This document shows, piece after piece, positions 1 through 11,924 of a stretch of DNA of 64,000 nt. A program made the position numbers and the translations under genes. Position 1 is the first letter of the stretch. The number at the start of each line of letters is the position of its first letter. Location of the stretch: contig NW_024427588.1 in NCBI RefSeq assembly GCF_017562075.2, positions 300,001 to 364,000 on the forward strand, given 5' to 3'. Under the pieces are notes generated by a model. That model did no database searches. It saw only the letters and a list, made by a program, of their open reading frames with translations, and was not told the DNA's origin. The stretch comes from Anopheles merus (Eukaryota > Arthropoda > Insecta > Diptera > Culicidae).

Positions 1-832
1 AAATGTATGGAGCTGTTTCACAATATTTAAAATTTTGTATTGCATGTTTTGCGTTGGTGGAAGTCTAATGATCTCTCATCAAATGCTAATCGCATGCAAA
101 ACTTCAAATAAATTTATTGTATTGCTTTAGTATATCTCATCAACATTAAATTTCGTGTGCGTTTTCCTTCATTCCGAAAGTTTTATTTTCGTGTTGAAAC
201 AATGTTAAAATTACATAACGATTGAAAATTGACAATTTCATGGGTTTATCAGGGGATTATCTTCACCCGCTTTAACACAACGTTAATTGCACTTTGAATA
301 GTAGTATCCCATGAGATAACAGACAACCTCTATCAGTCACCTCAAACTGACACCTCTATTAGTCGAACGCTAACCATGATGGCCAAAAACGGGAACCAAC
401 TTAGAAGCGTGCGCGATCAACGAATGCCACCCCGTAGCGTCTTAAATGGACTGCATACACAAGTCTGTCGTCGCATAAGAACATTTCTGCGTTTTGGTCA
501 CCAACATCTTGGTACTATTAGGCAACAATCAAAGTATCGCAAGAGAGTCCAGGTTCATTTTTTGAGATTCCAAAAGAAGCTAAAAATGAAGACAGAGGTA
601 CAAGTGGCTACATTATTGAGTTATCTGGGCCGGGAGATCGATCCGTCATTCCAAATTTTTTTAATTAAAGTTGAAAGAGTACGATGGTATAAAATGTTAT
701 TCTAAAAGATATTCAGTAATTTGTATACGAATAGTTTCTTCCCATCTTTCAAAATCAGTCAAAACAATTCGCGGGCCGTATTGAATGTTGCGGCGGGTAT
801 TTGGCCCGTGGGCCGGACTTTGCCGACCGCTG
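1..832 (-). mobile_element. hAT-like non-autonomous element, copy 1 (cut by window edge)
   Basis: This block is the reverse complement of part of the element at 17882-20422: base 1 pairs with about 19182 and the two stay alignable to the end. It ends at 832 with the terminal inverted repeat TTTGCCGACCGCTG. The next 8 bases (ATACAAGG) match the target sequence of the TA-MITE that follows, so this hAT jumped into that MITE. Its other end lies outside the window. The ORF at 376-705 recurs in the other copy but resembles no transposase known to me. No transposase is visible. Confidence 0.8.
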
Positions 833-1338
833 ATACAAGGGAATAGTTCAATCACTTAGGGGAATGTTGCAAATCGGTAGGAGAATGTTACAAACAAGCT
901 GTGGAAGTTTGCAATCATATAGGGCAGTGTTGCAATCGATTAGGGTAATTTTGCAATCGTACTGTGGAGCTGTCATCAGACTGTGGGTGCCGGTGTAGAA
1001 AGCTTCGAATTGATACCGATGATGTTTTTTCAAAACATCATTTGGAGTTGTTTTCGTGTGGGATTCAGCTGTACACATGATAAACTAAATAAATCCAGTT
1101 GCGGAGCCATAATTAAACATGAAAAGTTAGTAAGACTGACGAAAATATTTTGAGGTATTTACAGCGGCACCCTCAGTCTGCTGATAGCTCCACAGTACGC
1201 TTGCGAAATTCCCCGAATCGATTGCAACACTCCCCTATATGATTGAAAACTTCCACAGCTTGTATGCATCATTCCCCTACCGATTTGCAACATTCCCCTA
1301 AGTGATTGAACTATTCCCTTATATGATTCGAAACCCTG
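833..1338. mobile_element. TA-flanked MITE with long periodic inverted repeats, copy 1
   Basis: The right end reads CGAAACCCTG followed by TA, as in the complete copy at 40141-40659. The left terminal bases were separated by the hAT insertion and lie outside the window. Each arm is about 165 bp and is built of degenerate 21-22 bp units of the form AGGGGAATGTTGCAAT. No coding capacity. Family unknown to me; the TA duplication suggests the Tc1/mariner superfamily. Confidence 0.75.
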
Positions 1339-1928
1339 TATGCGCGAAAATCTTAAAATTTAAGTTTTTCATCACAAATTGTATCGACGTTTTCATACTC
1401 CGATGAACTTTTACGAAAGATATGTAAAAACTTAATGTAGTGCAATTAAATTTAGTGCAATATCATTAGCAGAACATTATATTTTGATATTTGTTTGTAA
1501 ATTCAGATCCTAGGAGCTACTACTTTTTTGAACAATAAGTGTGGAAACACAAATTTTGTCTGAGTCCAGAACAGCAACAGGGAAGATGTCGTACCCTGAG
1601 TGTGGAGATGTGTGTGTATGTGTATGTGGTGAACGTTGCCGCGGCAAGCGTGCTTTAGAATTCAACGAGTCTAGGAGGGCGGTAAAATCGCTTGGCTCAT
1701 TGAAAATACAGGCAAAGTTAGCGCGAAGAACACGCAACACTGCGGATTGTATGGAAAATGTTACGCGTTCAATCCGATTGCCATGCGATTGTCCTGGGGG
1801 TTGTTGTCAGCAACCTCCAAAACGGCTGGATAATTTTCAACGAAACTTTGTACACACCTTATTGTGGTATGAGAATAGGTTTTAAGACTTACAGAATGTT
1901 TAGATGTTACACTAAACTAAATTTTGTA
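1339..1928 (+). other. Possible 5' untranslated or promoter sequence of the EGF-ligand gene
   Basis: I recognise no transposon here. An acceptor-like stretch ends in AG at 1506, followed by more GC-rich, apparently single-copy DNA with a short GT-rich run near 1608-1630. It lies directly upstream of the proposed first coding exon and may be leader sequence, but no TATA box or initiator could be assigned. Confidence 0.3.
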
Positions 1929-1974
1929 ATGTTCATACAAACAGCAGGATTGTTGTTGTTGTGTACAGTACTTT
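1929..1974 (+). CDS. spi: Spitz/Keren-type EGF ligand, coding exon 1 (signal peptide)
   Basis: The exon encodes 15 residues, Met-Phe-Ile-Gln followed by a Leu-rich core (LLLLCTVL), a typical signal peptide, and ends in a strong donor (T|GTAAGA). It leaves one base of a codon; exon 2 starts with two, so the junction codon is TAT (Tyr16). Cleavage after Tyr16-Ala17 would expose Cys18. In Drosophila Spitz the Cys exposed in this way is palmitoylated by Rasp. The reading frame stays open upstream to 1758, so an earlier Met cannot be excluded; 1929 is chosen because the hydrophobic core follows it directly. With the other three exons it gives exactly 178 codons including the stop. Linking this exon to the rest is inference across a 10.6-kb intron. 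Confidence 0.55.
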
Positions 1975-3117
1975 GTAAGATACCTGGCGGTTTACATTCG
2001 ACGATCGGATACTGTTAGGATACGGACACGGTACAATTATCCCAAACAGGAAAGCAATGATGGATTTTTTTTGTCAATAACAAAGTTTTCCGGGTCAGCT
2101 ATTATTTATAATATCTTTATTGTGCAATAATCACATATTTTCAATTCAAACTGGATAATTTGTTCTGGGAATCAATTGATTGAAAAAACAGAAGAGAAAA
2201 GTTTTGTTTTTTGTGTCGCTTTATTGATCGACGTAACACCGCTACTTGCATTTGCGTCTGGCTAAGCCGCTTGCTACTAACAGAATGCCGTTTTAATTCG
2301 AAATACACCGCTCGCTCTTACCACTACCACTACAAATTCATCGCAAACGTGTTTCTACTTGCACGCCTACAAGTCGTGTTCTTGCTCTCACACTTGCTTG
2401 CCAAAAACACTACATGCACACCAATACACCGACCGGCGTTTTCGCTGGACTTGTCGTATCTTGCATACGTTCCTACCGTCAACTACAGTAGAGCGCCGTT
2501 TATCCTCATCGGGACTTGACCTCGCCCGGTTATGCGAATAACACGGATAATGAGTCAAAGAATATAATTAAGCACAAATTCTTGATTTTTGTTGGAAATT
2601 CATCATATGCTTTGATACAAATTAGCAAATTTTTATTTGCTTTATTTTTTTTCAAATGATAATATTTGAAATTGGCCATGAATTATAGTATTTTATGTTA
2701 TGAAAATTTGCTCTGATAACCATTTTTTCAAATATCCTTGTTGGATTTTGAGATAGGCAGAACACACCCGCAAGTTAGGCAATGAATTAACAACGCCTAT
2801 GCATAGGCAACACGCATTACATGTATTTTCTCATTAGTCAGAATTCCCATTTAGACCAGTTCAACCAGAATCCAGTTGGAATATTGCCAAGTAAACAGGA
2901 TTTAAACAGGAAAATGTATGTATCGCTAACGGAGCACGTCGGCTCCTGATAAGAACCCCCCAGAAATCACCAATAAATCGGAGACGCTCTCGTGTTTTGG
3001 ACGAGAACGGACGTGTTTCTGCTCTGAGTAAAGGCGAACCTAAACGTGTGTGACAATACATTGCAAATGTGTGCGTAAATCGCTTAAAACGCTAGCACGT
3101 GTATCCTAAGTTGGTGT

Positions 3118-4790
3118 GTGAGAGAGGCAACAATGGAAACCACGGCGGATCCGGCCACAAGCCGTAATCGTAAACGCCCTGCTGAAAACGATAGCATTAA
3201 AAAGAATGCGACGAAGAAGAAGGCTTCGGCTGAAGTGGTGGTGGCTCCACCGAGTGAAGCAGGTGCTAGTGTGAGTGATGGTAGCGTAACAGCGGCAGCG
3301 GCGCCACACAATTCAATAAAAAAGGAGCGTATTCCTCCAGTTATCGTTAAAGATTTCTCAGAAGAGGAATTTGCTGAGTTCAACTCGCTTGCAAACAGTG
3401 GCAAACTAAATGTCACATTTAGTTTCCTCAAGGGAAACTTTACAAAAATCACGTGCATCTCGCGCGAGGTTTTTGAAACAGTTGTTGGTCGCCTGAAACA
3501 AATGAAACGTGAATATTTCACACACGATTTTCCTGGAGACAAGCTGTACCAGGTAATCCTCAAGGGGTTGCGTTTTGGCACCCCAGTCATGATCGAGCAG
3601 TGGCTGCAAGAAACAAATCTTTCCCGTCCAGTCTCGATTCGCATTTTGGACAGTAGCTTGTCTACAAAAGCAGGCTTCAAAAACTTCATCGTGTCCTTTA
3701 CAAAAGGGCAGGTAACCCTCGATGATCTACTGGAAGTAAAGCGACTCAAATCAATCAGCATCAGATGGGAACGCTACTTTCCATTACGTGACGATGTCAC
3801 ACAATGCAAAAACTGCTTCCGGTTTGGACACGGGAAAAATAATTGTTCAATGAAGGCTCGATGCATGAAGTGTGGAGATGAACACTTGTCAAATCAGTGC
3901 TCTAAAGAACTGGGAAACCAAAGAATCTGCGCCAATTGCCAAGGAAATCACAGCCCTCTCAATCACAACTGCAAAGCCAGGCGTGATTTTATCGAGAATC
4001 GAGATACCAAAAAATATCGATCGGGAACTACCCGTTACATCCCTGCTCCAGCGCCCACTACATCTGCATGGAGCTCAAGACTAAACTGCACCTCAATCTG
4101 CACCAACTACAGACTCACCAGTCACAATACTACCACAACCAACGTTGCACACGTTGCACACGTTGCAACATCAGCCGCAAGCTCAACAAACGTTACAGAT
4201 GCAGCAGCCACCGAGGGTACAACAACAACAATTGTTGTTCCAACAGATCATACATCCACTCCAACAGCTGGTGGAACAACTACAACAGCAGATCAACGTG
4301 CTGCAACAACAAATTCTGCAACAACATCAGCAGGTTCAAATATCATTACCACAGGAGCAACCGGTGCTCCAACAAATCCCGATGGTACAAATGCAACACA
4401 GTGAGGAAATACAAGGTCAGTTACCTGGGCAACAACATAAAATAACACAACATCAACAGCTGCAGCAACTTCAGTCGCTGCCTCGCAAACAACATAGCCA
4501 AAAGAAGCCACAGCCTAACGTTTCAGAGATGAAGCCCCAACACTCACAACCAGCTTGTTCTGGCCCATCGGCAGAAGCAATGGAAATACAAAATGAGACG
4601 ATTAAAACAGCGACCAGGCAACCAGCCCAAGACAAGCTCAACCGATTGCGAGAGCAACTTTCTGTAGAGGAAACAGCTCCAGATATGATCCTTTTCACTA
4701 CCATCACACGGTTGTGGAAACGCTATCAAAGCGAGATTAAACATCTCCCTCGCGATCAGCAAATAACCACGCTGGTCCAATTGATAATGG
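3118..4790 (+). pseudogene. ORF1 (Gag-like) of Jockey-type LINE, frameshifted
   Basis: Nucleic-acid-binding ORF1 protein of a non-LTR retrotransposon. The open frame 3118-4404 encodes a basic N-terminus, a PRE_C2HC-like central region (about residues 70-215) and zinc knuckles, CKNCFRFGHGKNNC at about residues 230-243 with two further Cys-rich knuckles after it. A one-base-type frameshift near 4080-4090 moves the real continuation into another frame, which is strongly Gln-rich (4100-4500) and ends in a charged tail near 4790. The start was chosen at the first GTG/ATG of the open frame; the ATG at 3133 is the more likely initiator. Dead because of the frameshift. Confidence 0.75.
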
Positions 4791-4792
4791 AA

Positions 4793-7441
4793 GCGCTTCC
4801 CTGGAACGCCCGCTCCATCCTTAGAAAAAAGCTGGAGTTCATAAATTTTCTCGAAGAGGAAAAGATTGATGTGATAGCTGTAACTGAAACGCATTTGCAA
4901 CCACATATGAGCTTCAACCTCCCTAATCACAGCTTCATAAGGCTAGATAGACAAACCGCTCAGGGTGGCATTGGCATTGCAGTACATCGCGACGTCAAAT
5001 TCAGGACGCTAACGCATCATAACACCTGGTTCATAGAAGCAGCTGGCTTTGAGATCTTCACGACGCAAGGAAATTTCAAGTTCTTTGCTGCATATTGTCC
5101 CAAACAAGCAAAGGACTCTGATGGAACATCAGCTGTTCTTCGACAAGAGCTGAGATCTCTCACAAATACCAGTGGACACTTCATCATTGCAGGAGACCTA
5201 AATGCCAAACACCAAGTATGGGGCAATTAACGAGGAAACAAAAACGGTCAGATATTGTGGGAAGCTGCGCAAAATGGCCTGTTCACAATAGCTCATCCGT
5301 TTCAACCCACCTTCGTCAACGGCCGAAGCATGTCCATCATAGACATATTCATGACAAATATGCCTGATAGAATGAACGATCCAGTCACCATCTCTGCCTT
5401 GTCGTCTGACCACCTACCGGTTGTACTAAAGGTTGAAAATAACACCCCACATGCTTGGCGTCGTAGAAGAAACTTTCGTGAAGCCGATTGGCGAACCTTT
5501 GAGTCGTGGATGAATGAACACACCAACGTAGATGTCTCGCTGAGCTCCACTGATGACATAGATGATGCATTGCAAAGACTAAACACCAACATCGAGGAAG
5601 CAGTAAGACGTTCAGTGCCTGAAGTCCAACTTCACAACCACCTTATGAAACTCGATGGAGACACGAAGAGACTCATTGAAATGAAAAACACGGTAAGAAA
5701 GCAATACCAAAGAACAGGAGATAGGGCACTTTACAGTGAATACAGAAGGCTGGCAAAAGATGTTAAAGTGAGATTAGAAGTAATCAGAAATTATCAATTT
5801 AGCAAAAAACTCAGAACCATGCCAAAATCATCCCATCCCTTTTGGAGGGTCACTAAAGTTTTAAGAACACGTCCAAAACCAATTCCACCCCTCCGTGAAA
5901 ATTCGAATATCCTATTCACACCAGAAGAAAAAGCCAATAGTTTAGCGGAACAATTTTTAAATGCGCATAGGTTGGGAGATACTTTAACAATTCCGTACGA
6001 GCAATCGGTTAGGCAGGCCAACATTAATCTTTATGAAATGCCCATCAATTTCGAAGATAGAGATAAAACCACCAGTAGTGAAGTGAAAGGTGCTATTTCT
6101 CGTGGAGCAAATTTTAAAGCTCCTGGGCTAGATCAGGTTTTTAATGTTGTGCTTAAGCATCTTGGTAATAGTGCGCTAAATCTAGTCACTAACATCTTCA
6201 ACAAATTCTTGGAACTGGGCTACTTCCCTCAAGAATGGAAGATAGCAAAAATAGTTGCAATCGCCAAACCGGGTAAAGACCCAGGGTTGGTGACTAGTTA
6301 CAGAGGCATTGCTCTACTGAGTACTTTGAGCAAGATATTTGAAAGGGTAATCTATCATAGAATGATTGACTACTGTGACGAGACAAATGCCTTGGCTGAA
6401 GAGCAATTTGGATTTAGAAGAGGACACTCAACTGCACATCAGTTGTAGAGAGTTGTAAATATCATTAATGAAGGCAAAAGAAAAGGCGTATCAACATCTA
6501 TGGCACTTTTAGACGTAAAAAAAGCATTCGATAATGTTTGGCACGAAGGACTAATTTTTAAGTTAATGAACTTAAACTTTCCAACCTACATCACTCGTAT
6601 CATTGCTAGCTACCTGTCCAACAGAACATCCAAGGTAATCATTGGTAAATACAGCTCGGAAATATATCATAACTGTGCTGGTGTCCCACAAGGGAGTGTA
6701 TTGGGACCCTTGTTATACAATATGTATACATCGGATCTTCCCACATTGCGTAACAACACCTACATCTCGTTGTATGCAGATGATACAGCCATTCTCCACA
6801 CTGCTCGACAGTACCGTTATCTTTCAGGAGGTTTACAAAGAGGTCTAGATATTTACGTTAAGTATCTAAACGACTGGAAGATTAAGGTAAATGCATCCAA
6901 GACACAAGCAATAGTCTTTCCATACAAACGAAACATGCAGGACAGCACAATCTATCGTAAAATAGAGCCGGTTAAACTTAACTCCGTAATAATTCCCTGG
7001 ACTCCAGGAGTCAAGTACCTAGGAATCAACATAGATAGAAAACTGAATTTCAATCAGCATATTAACACTATTACCAACAAGACTATAGGGCAACTTAAAT
7101 GTCTATATCCTTTGATAGCCACCTCTTCTAGACTCTCACTAGATAATAAAATGCTGATATACAAGCAAATCATACTACCAGCCATTACATACGGGTCACA
7201 CATCTGGAAAGTATGTTCTGTTACCAATCGAAAGAGAATACAGCGAATTCAAAATAGATTTATTAAAATAATATATGGACTGCCTAAAAGATTTCGGACA
7301 GAAGAACTCCACAGGATAGCCAACATAGAATTTATTGATGAACGAATAGGGAAAGATTTAGCTAAACTTAAGCTTAAACGTCGGCATCTGGCTCTAATAT
7401 TATTAGAAACCTCTACACGTGAATTGAACGTATCCCTGTAA
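4793..7441 (+). pseudogene. ORF2 (endonuclease plus reverse transcriptase) of Jockey-type LINE, two stops
   Basis: APE-type endonuclease motifs come first (WNARSI at about 4803, TETHL, GDLNAKH at about 5190), then fingers-palm reverse transcriptase motifs: AKPGKDP (about 6270), LLDVKKAFDNVWH (from 6503), GVPQGSVLGPLLYN and the catalytic YADD (6774-6785). The C-terminus is Jockey-like and there is no RNase H. The whole protein is in one frame, broken only by TAA at 5228-5230 and TAG at 6446-6448, so it is a recently dead full-length copy rather than a fragment. Confidence 0.85.
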
Positions 7442-7806
7442 ATACTTAGTACTTCTTAAGTTGCACTATGTCCATAAGTTTCATTCCATTTCATATAGAT
7501 AAGTTTATTATTATAAGTTCATATATATAAGGAAGTTTAGATTAGATTAGCATTTCAAAAAGAGATAACATTCTCCACAAATGAGGGCTTCCCCTGCGTT
7601 CAAATTGCTAAAAGCTAAAATTTAGAATCACTGAAAAACCTTAGAAACCTTAGAAAGGCTACTGCCAAATCAATGCATAAACACTCTAAAGAGCAGGAAA
7701 CCAAAAGACGCGTAGACCATTAGAAACTATGCTACCAAATGTATTTTCAAAATTTTTATACACCAATAAAAAAAAGACAAATTGAATTAAAAAAAAAAAA
7801 AAAAAA

Positions 7807-8150
7807 CAATAAATCGAGTTATAATTCCAGTGTAAGTCCAAGTTTTTGTGAGCATTGCTCTTCTTGGGAAATTCGATTCTCATTAAGAGTGGCAAGACCC
7901 CTTAATATCCATTGTTAGATGGCAATATCCATTGTTAGATAGGCGGAAGTTTGCATCGGGGTGCCAGCCTTTTTCAAGGATTTTGCTCGGGAGTACTGCT
8001 CCCCGTTCTAAAATACAGTCCACGAGACGGAGTAGGCCGTAGAAACCTACAATCCTCCTCAGTACGTAATGTCACCTTTGTATTGAACTGTCATTTCTCA
8101 ACAGCTCGGATAAACGGATAGCCGGATTAAAGATACCCGGATAAACGATG

Positions 8151-8153
<3 letters not shown>
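7807..8153. other. Unassigned sequence after the LINE, with a short direct repeat
   Basis: No gene seen. AATATCCATTGTTAGAT occurs twice in tandem at about 7905-7940 (20-bp period). The rest is not recognised apart from the pogo-like end near 8105-8150. Confidence 0.4.

Positions 8154-8213
<60 letters not shown>
8154..8213. repeat. (CT)n microsatellite
   Basis: About 30 uninterrupted TC dinucleotides. Its left edge replaces the expected terminus of the pogo-like element. Confidence 0.95.
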
Positions 8214-8218
<5 letters not shown>

Positions 8219-9017
8219 CATCTTCCGTTATCAACGGAACACAAACAAAGTAAAACAATAGTTTATTGAATGAGTAAAACGAATCTCTCTCTCTTGTATA
8301 AAACTAATTTTTGTTAAGTAAATATAACTTACTTAAATAAAAACGCTTAATTTAAGTTACTCGCTACACAGTGGATTTTTAATTAAACAGTTAAAATGTC
8401 TTAACTTATTTTTAAATAAAATTAAATATAAATAGCATCTAATAACATCGGTCTATTACTAATACATACAGTGTAAAGCTGTTACAATAAGTGATTGCGG
8501 AAGGCTAAACTTGTCATGTTAAAATTCAAGTGCGTACGTTGAAGATGCATGCACAACAAAGCAGCTTAACACTTAAAACATAGCAATTCATTGATTGCCA
8601 CAATCCAGTCCAATTAACGCTGTAACACCAATAAGGCGTTCCATCAATTACGTAACACAAAAATTTCAAACTTTCGACCCCCTCTCCCCCTAGTGTAACA
8701 AACTGTAACGTTGAAACAAACTCCCTCCCCTAAATTACGTAACAGATGGACCCCACCCCCCTCAAATAGCTTTGTTTATTGAACGAAATCAGTTTTTGGG
8801 ATTTATTTCTTTTTTTTACTATTTTCTGGTATTTTCACCATTTTTTACATTAACCAAAAAAAAGTAAATTATATTTTATATAAAGAACTACCCATGCAAT
8901 AATCAAATTCAAAACGATTCTGATTATCGAATCTTCAGCACGGTTTGGAACATAATTGCATCACCATCATCAGAAGTGTTTTTCATCATGCCATCCTCCT
9001 GGTCCTTCATTATCCTT
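8214..9017. repeat. Non-coding stretch with C-rich TTACGTAA repeat
   Basis: No gene seen. At 8637-8770 there is a C-rich segment bracketed by ATTACGTAACA motifs. A related C-rich segment with GTTACGCAAC and GCGTTACTTAATTG occurs at 10245-10360. They are probably remains of one MITE family. The rest is plain AT-rich DNA. Confidence 0.4.
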
Positions 9018-9200
9018 TAAGTTGGCAACCGGATACCCGGGTATTTTTTTCAACTTCGAACTGCAATAACTTTTGATTCATTGCTTTTATTAACCTAAAA
9101 TTTTCCGTAGTCTCTCAACTTTTAATTTATGATTTTTTGATGCATAAATTGTAATTTTAATTAGCCTGTAAGTATTTTTTTTTATTTTTTTAAACTTTAC

Positions 9201-9516
9201 CACGTAAGTTGGCAACCAGCATACCCGGGTATTCCATACATTTTGTATGGAGAATGACATTTCTCTTCTTCCTCTTTTCGTATTGTGCTTATTTTCGAGT
9301 CAAATTCAAGCGATTCCAAATTTCAATTTGAACGTTATTTTTTAATAATAAAATGAAAAAAAACTTAATGAATAAATGAAATAGAAGAGAATATCTGGTC
9401 TGCATTACTTGCTTACAGCATTAAAATATAGAAAGCATTGTTTACCTATGAAAATCGTTAATTTTTTACATAAAAACGTATGGAATACCCGGGTATGCCG
9501 GTTGCCAACTTACGTG
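9201..9516. mobile_element. Palindromic MITE, CACGTAAGTTGGCAACC ends
   Basis: The left end CACGTAAGTTGGCAACC and the following CATACCCGGGTATTCCATAC recur as an exact-order inverted copy ending at 9516, giving arms of about 40 bp with one or two mismatches. Partial copies of the same arm lie just outside (9018-9046 and 9522-9536), suggesting a second, older element around it. No clean target duplication was found. Confidence 0.7.
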
Positions 9517-10565
9517 TGTAAATCTGGTTGCCAACTCTACGGTTAATATGTCTATTTTTACGGAAATGTTTTTTGGCTTTTGCTGTTTTATCATCATCAA
9601 ATTAATTATTCTATTTCACGTAACATGTGATGTTAAATTTGTTACGCATGTCCTACAAATTACGAACAAAATCGGTAATGTTTGCAAGACTTTCGGCTGC
9701 ATTTTCGATGTATTTTTTAAAATTACGACCAATGATCAACTCTGGCGAAAAAAAAAACGGCTGCATCAATTCCATCTCCAATTAGTTTGAAACGAATTGG
9801 GTTTGTACGGAGCTGGATTATTATTACATCTGTTTTAAGCGTGACAATTGATTATTGTACTATTTGCTTCAAATCGCGTGTCGTCACTTGCGAATCGACT
9901 TGTCTATCAACAAATGCTACTATGCTTAACTTATCCGGATACAATGCTACTATGCTACTATCAACAAATACTCTCCTACACAATCGAGTGGCACGTACAC
10001 TGTGGTTCTTTGCAGTAACGGAATGTAACGTTACTGCGACAATTCTGTGTTAAGTTTTTCAGTCCGTCCGTCCGTGGTAACCTAATTTAACGGACCAAAC
10101 GACGGACTATTCGGCTGCCTAGTACATAAAAAGTAGCGAGATCTTTTTTAGACCGGCAAAACTGCGATGGTTGTGAAGTCACCAAGAAGAATGCTCGTTT
10201 TTTTATTCATTTGTTCTTCGAAAAAAAAAAAATGAATCATTTTTCTTTGCGTTACGCAACAAAAGATAAACTCCCCATCTCCCTCATTTAACAAATCATA
10301 ACGTTTGACGACACCCCCTCACCCCCCCCCTCCCCCCCTACCAGCGTTACTTAATTGATGAATGACGTCTATGATGTATATGGCAGAAGAGAAACAATTC
10401 ATTCATCACGGTTGCCGCTTCCACAGGATCGTCTCTTAAAATATTGGCGATTAATTTTTCACCTCATCAAAAATCTCTATCCTTTTCTGGCTTCATGGCG
10501 CTGGTGTTGTACCGTTATCTCTGTGATTGAGAGAGTATGGCTTGCGCTGTTATCTATCACATATA
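9517..10565. other. No recognised gene; intron 1 filler
   Basis: Short open frames at 9548-9790, 9787-10053 and 10355-10639 have no domain I recognise and no splice context. The interval includes the C-rich repeat at 10245-10360. Confidence 0.4.
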
Positions 10566-11460
10566 GCGGAATTTGGGGCAAGTGTGCCATACGGGGCAAG
10601 AGTGCCACCAAGCATTTTTCCTTAAAAACTTTAGTTTAATGATCAATTGTGTATACAGTTGGTTGCTTTCCAATGACTTGGTATTCTGAGCCTAATTTCA
10701 TATAGACCAATCGATATTTCCCATTGTTTTAAACTGATTTATATTGAGTTTCAAAATTGAGCAGAATATTATAATTTTTTAATCCAACCAAATAAGCTCT
10801 CAAAAATCATGCGAACAATCAACCGAGAAAATATTTACACCACCGTATAGCTGAGAAAACGTGAAATTTTTTGTGGGGTTAGTTGAAAAAAACTTTCTTT
10901 TTGTCACTGAAAAATTCCATTTCAAAAAAGTTACAACTTTTGGGGTAAAAGAGCCATCTCTATTTGGGGCAAGTGTGCCACTATCTTTCATAGGCACGAG
11001 CTGTCAAAAATGTAAACATTGTTGTAGCGTGCTGCGGAATGGTGCGCTATTGTGAGCGGATTCCACGCCAGAAAAACAGAACAGTAACAAACCATATTGT
11101 GGTACAGTTGGTGGTCAAAAAGGGTTCATTGGTGACTAAATACATGTAGGAATACATACACTAGTGGTACAAACGTAATAATTTCCAATTATCTAAGAAA
11201 TACGGTTATTTTAACCAGGTGGCCGTCTTGCCCCATACGAGTGGCACTCTTGCCCCATAGCCCAAAAAACAACGTCTTTTTGGACCCTTTTTAAAACGCT
11301 TCAAAAACTGTTTTGTTTGCACTTTTTTCAAGCGAAACTCATTTATAAGTGAGGAAATAGATGTAAAATGGTTATGAGATTTAAATCGGCTTTTGAAAAA
11401 CACGTTTTAGTTAGTTATGACTTGAAATGCTTAAGGTGGCAGACTTGCCCCAAGTTCCGC
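10566..11460. mobile_element. TA-flanked element with internal GGGGCAAG repeats
   Basis: Terminal inverted repeat GCGGAATTTGGGGCAAG on the left and its inverse CTTGCCCCAAGTTCCGC on the right (one mismatch), flanked by TA at 10564-10565 and 11461-11462. The motif GGGGCAAG followed by (A/T/G)GTGCCA appears near both ends, again at about 10965 and inverted twice at about 11224-11262. 895 bp, no transposase. Confidence 0.75.
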
Positions 11461-11924
11461 TACAGATTGTGAATGTGTATTCATACTAGAAAGAAGCAAA
11501 AGAGAAAAGAACGACGTTCTGTACCGGATCAAAAAGAACGCCGAGAAACAGGATCGCGGTCCGTATGCTTGCATGTTGAAACGGATCGCACCTGGCAGGT
11601 TTGAAACACAACGCGCATCACTAATATCTATATTGCCTGGCGCTTCCTTTCGTTCATGCAGGAGAAAACATTTATCAATTTTAGCAACTTTGAGTTATGA
11701 AATATATAGTCAGAACTATATCACATCATTCAACTATTGGCTAAAAACTATCACGTCAAGCAAAATAACACAAACACTAGTAATATTTTGACTGGAGACC
11801 GGAAAATTCCACATCCACAGGCGGAAAATAGAGATACGCGGGTTTTGCGGACGTTTTCGGTCCCAGTTAATAGTGCATCTCGGGGACCGCCTGTATATCA
11901 GATTTCCTAACTTCAGTTATTTAT
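11461..11924. other. No recognised gene
   Basis: The ORF at 11573-11791 has no recognisable domain. A GC-richer patch at 11790-11890 is unassigned. Confidence 0.35.

Larger units (their letters stand above)
3060..7806 (+). mobile_element. Jockey-type LINE, nearly full length
   Basis: Contains ORF1 and ORF2 described separately, then a 3' UTR from 7442 and a poly-A run at about 7788-7806. The 5' end could not be fixed; 3060 is approximate. Members of this clade move by target-primed reverse transcription. This copy sits in intron 1 of the EGF-ligand gene in the sense orientation. Confidence 0.75.
2484..8150. repeat. Possible pogo/Tigger-like inverted ends flanking a LINE insertion
   Basis: CAGTAGAGCGCCGTTTATCC at 2484 resembles pogo-type terminal repeats (CAGTAGA then TTATCC). 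Near 8105-8150 there are inverted GGATAAACGG and GGATAAACGATG stretches, which look like its degraded partner just before a CT microsatellite. The Jockey-type LINE lies between them, so it may have inserted into an older pogo-like MITE. The right terminus is lost and the match is loose. Confidence 0.3.

Noticed and set aside
376..705. ORF repeated in both hAT copies (also 18616-18804 minus)
   Set aside because: Shared only because the copies are homologous DNA; no domain, and the frame breaks differently in the two copies.
1758..2018. 86-codon ORF around exon 1 as a complete gene
   Set aside because: The frame continues past a strong GTAAGA donor with no conserved tail; phase and signal peptide fit an exon better.
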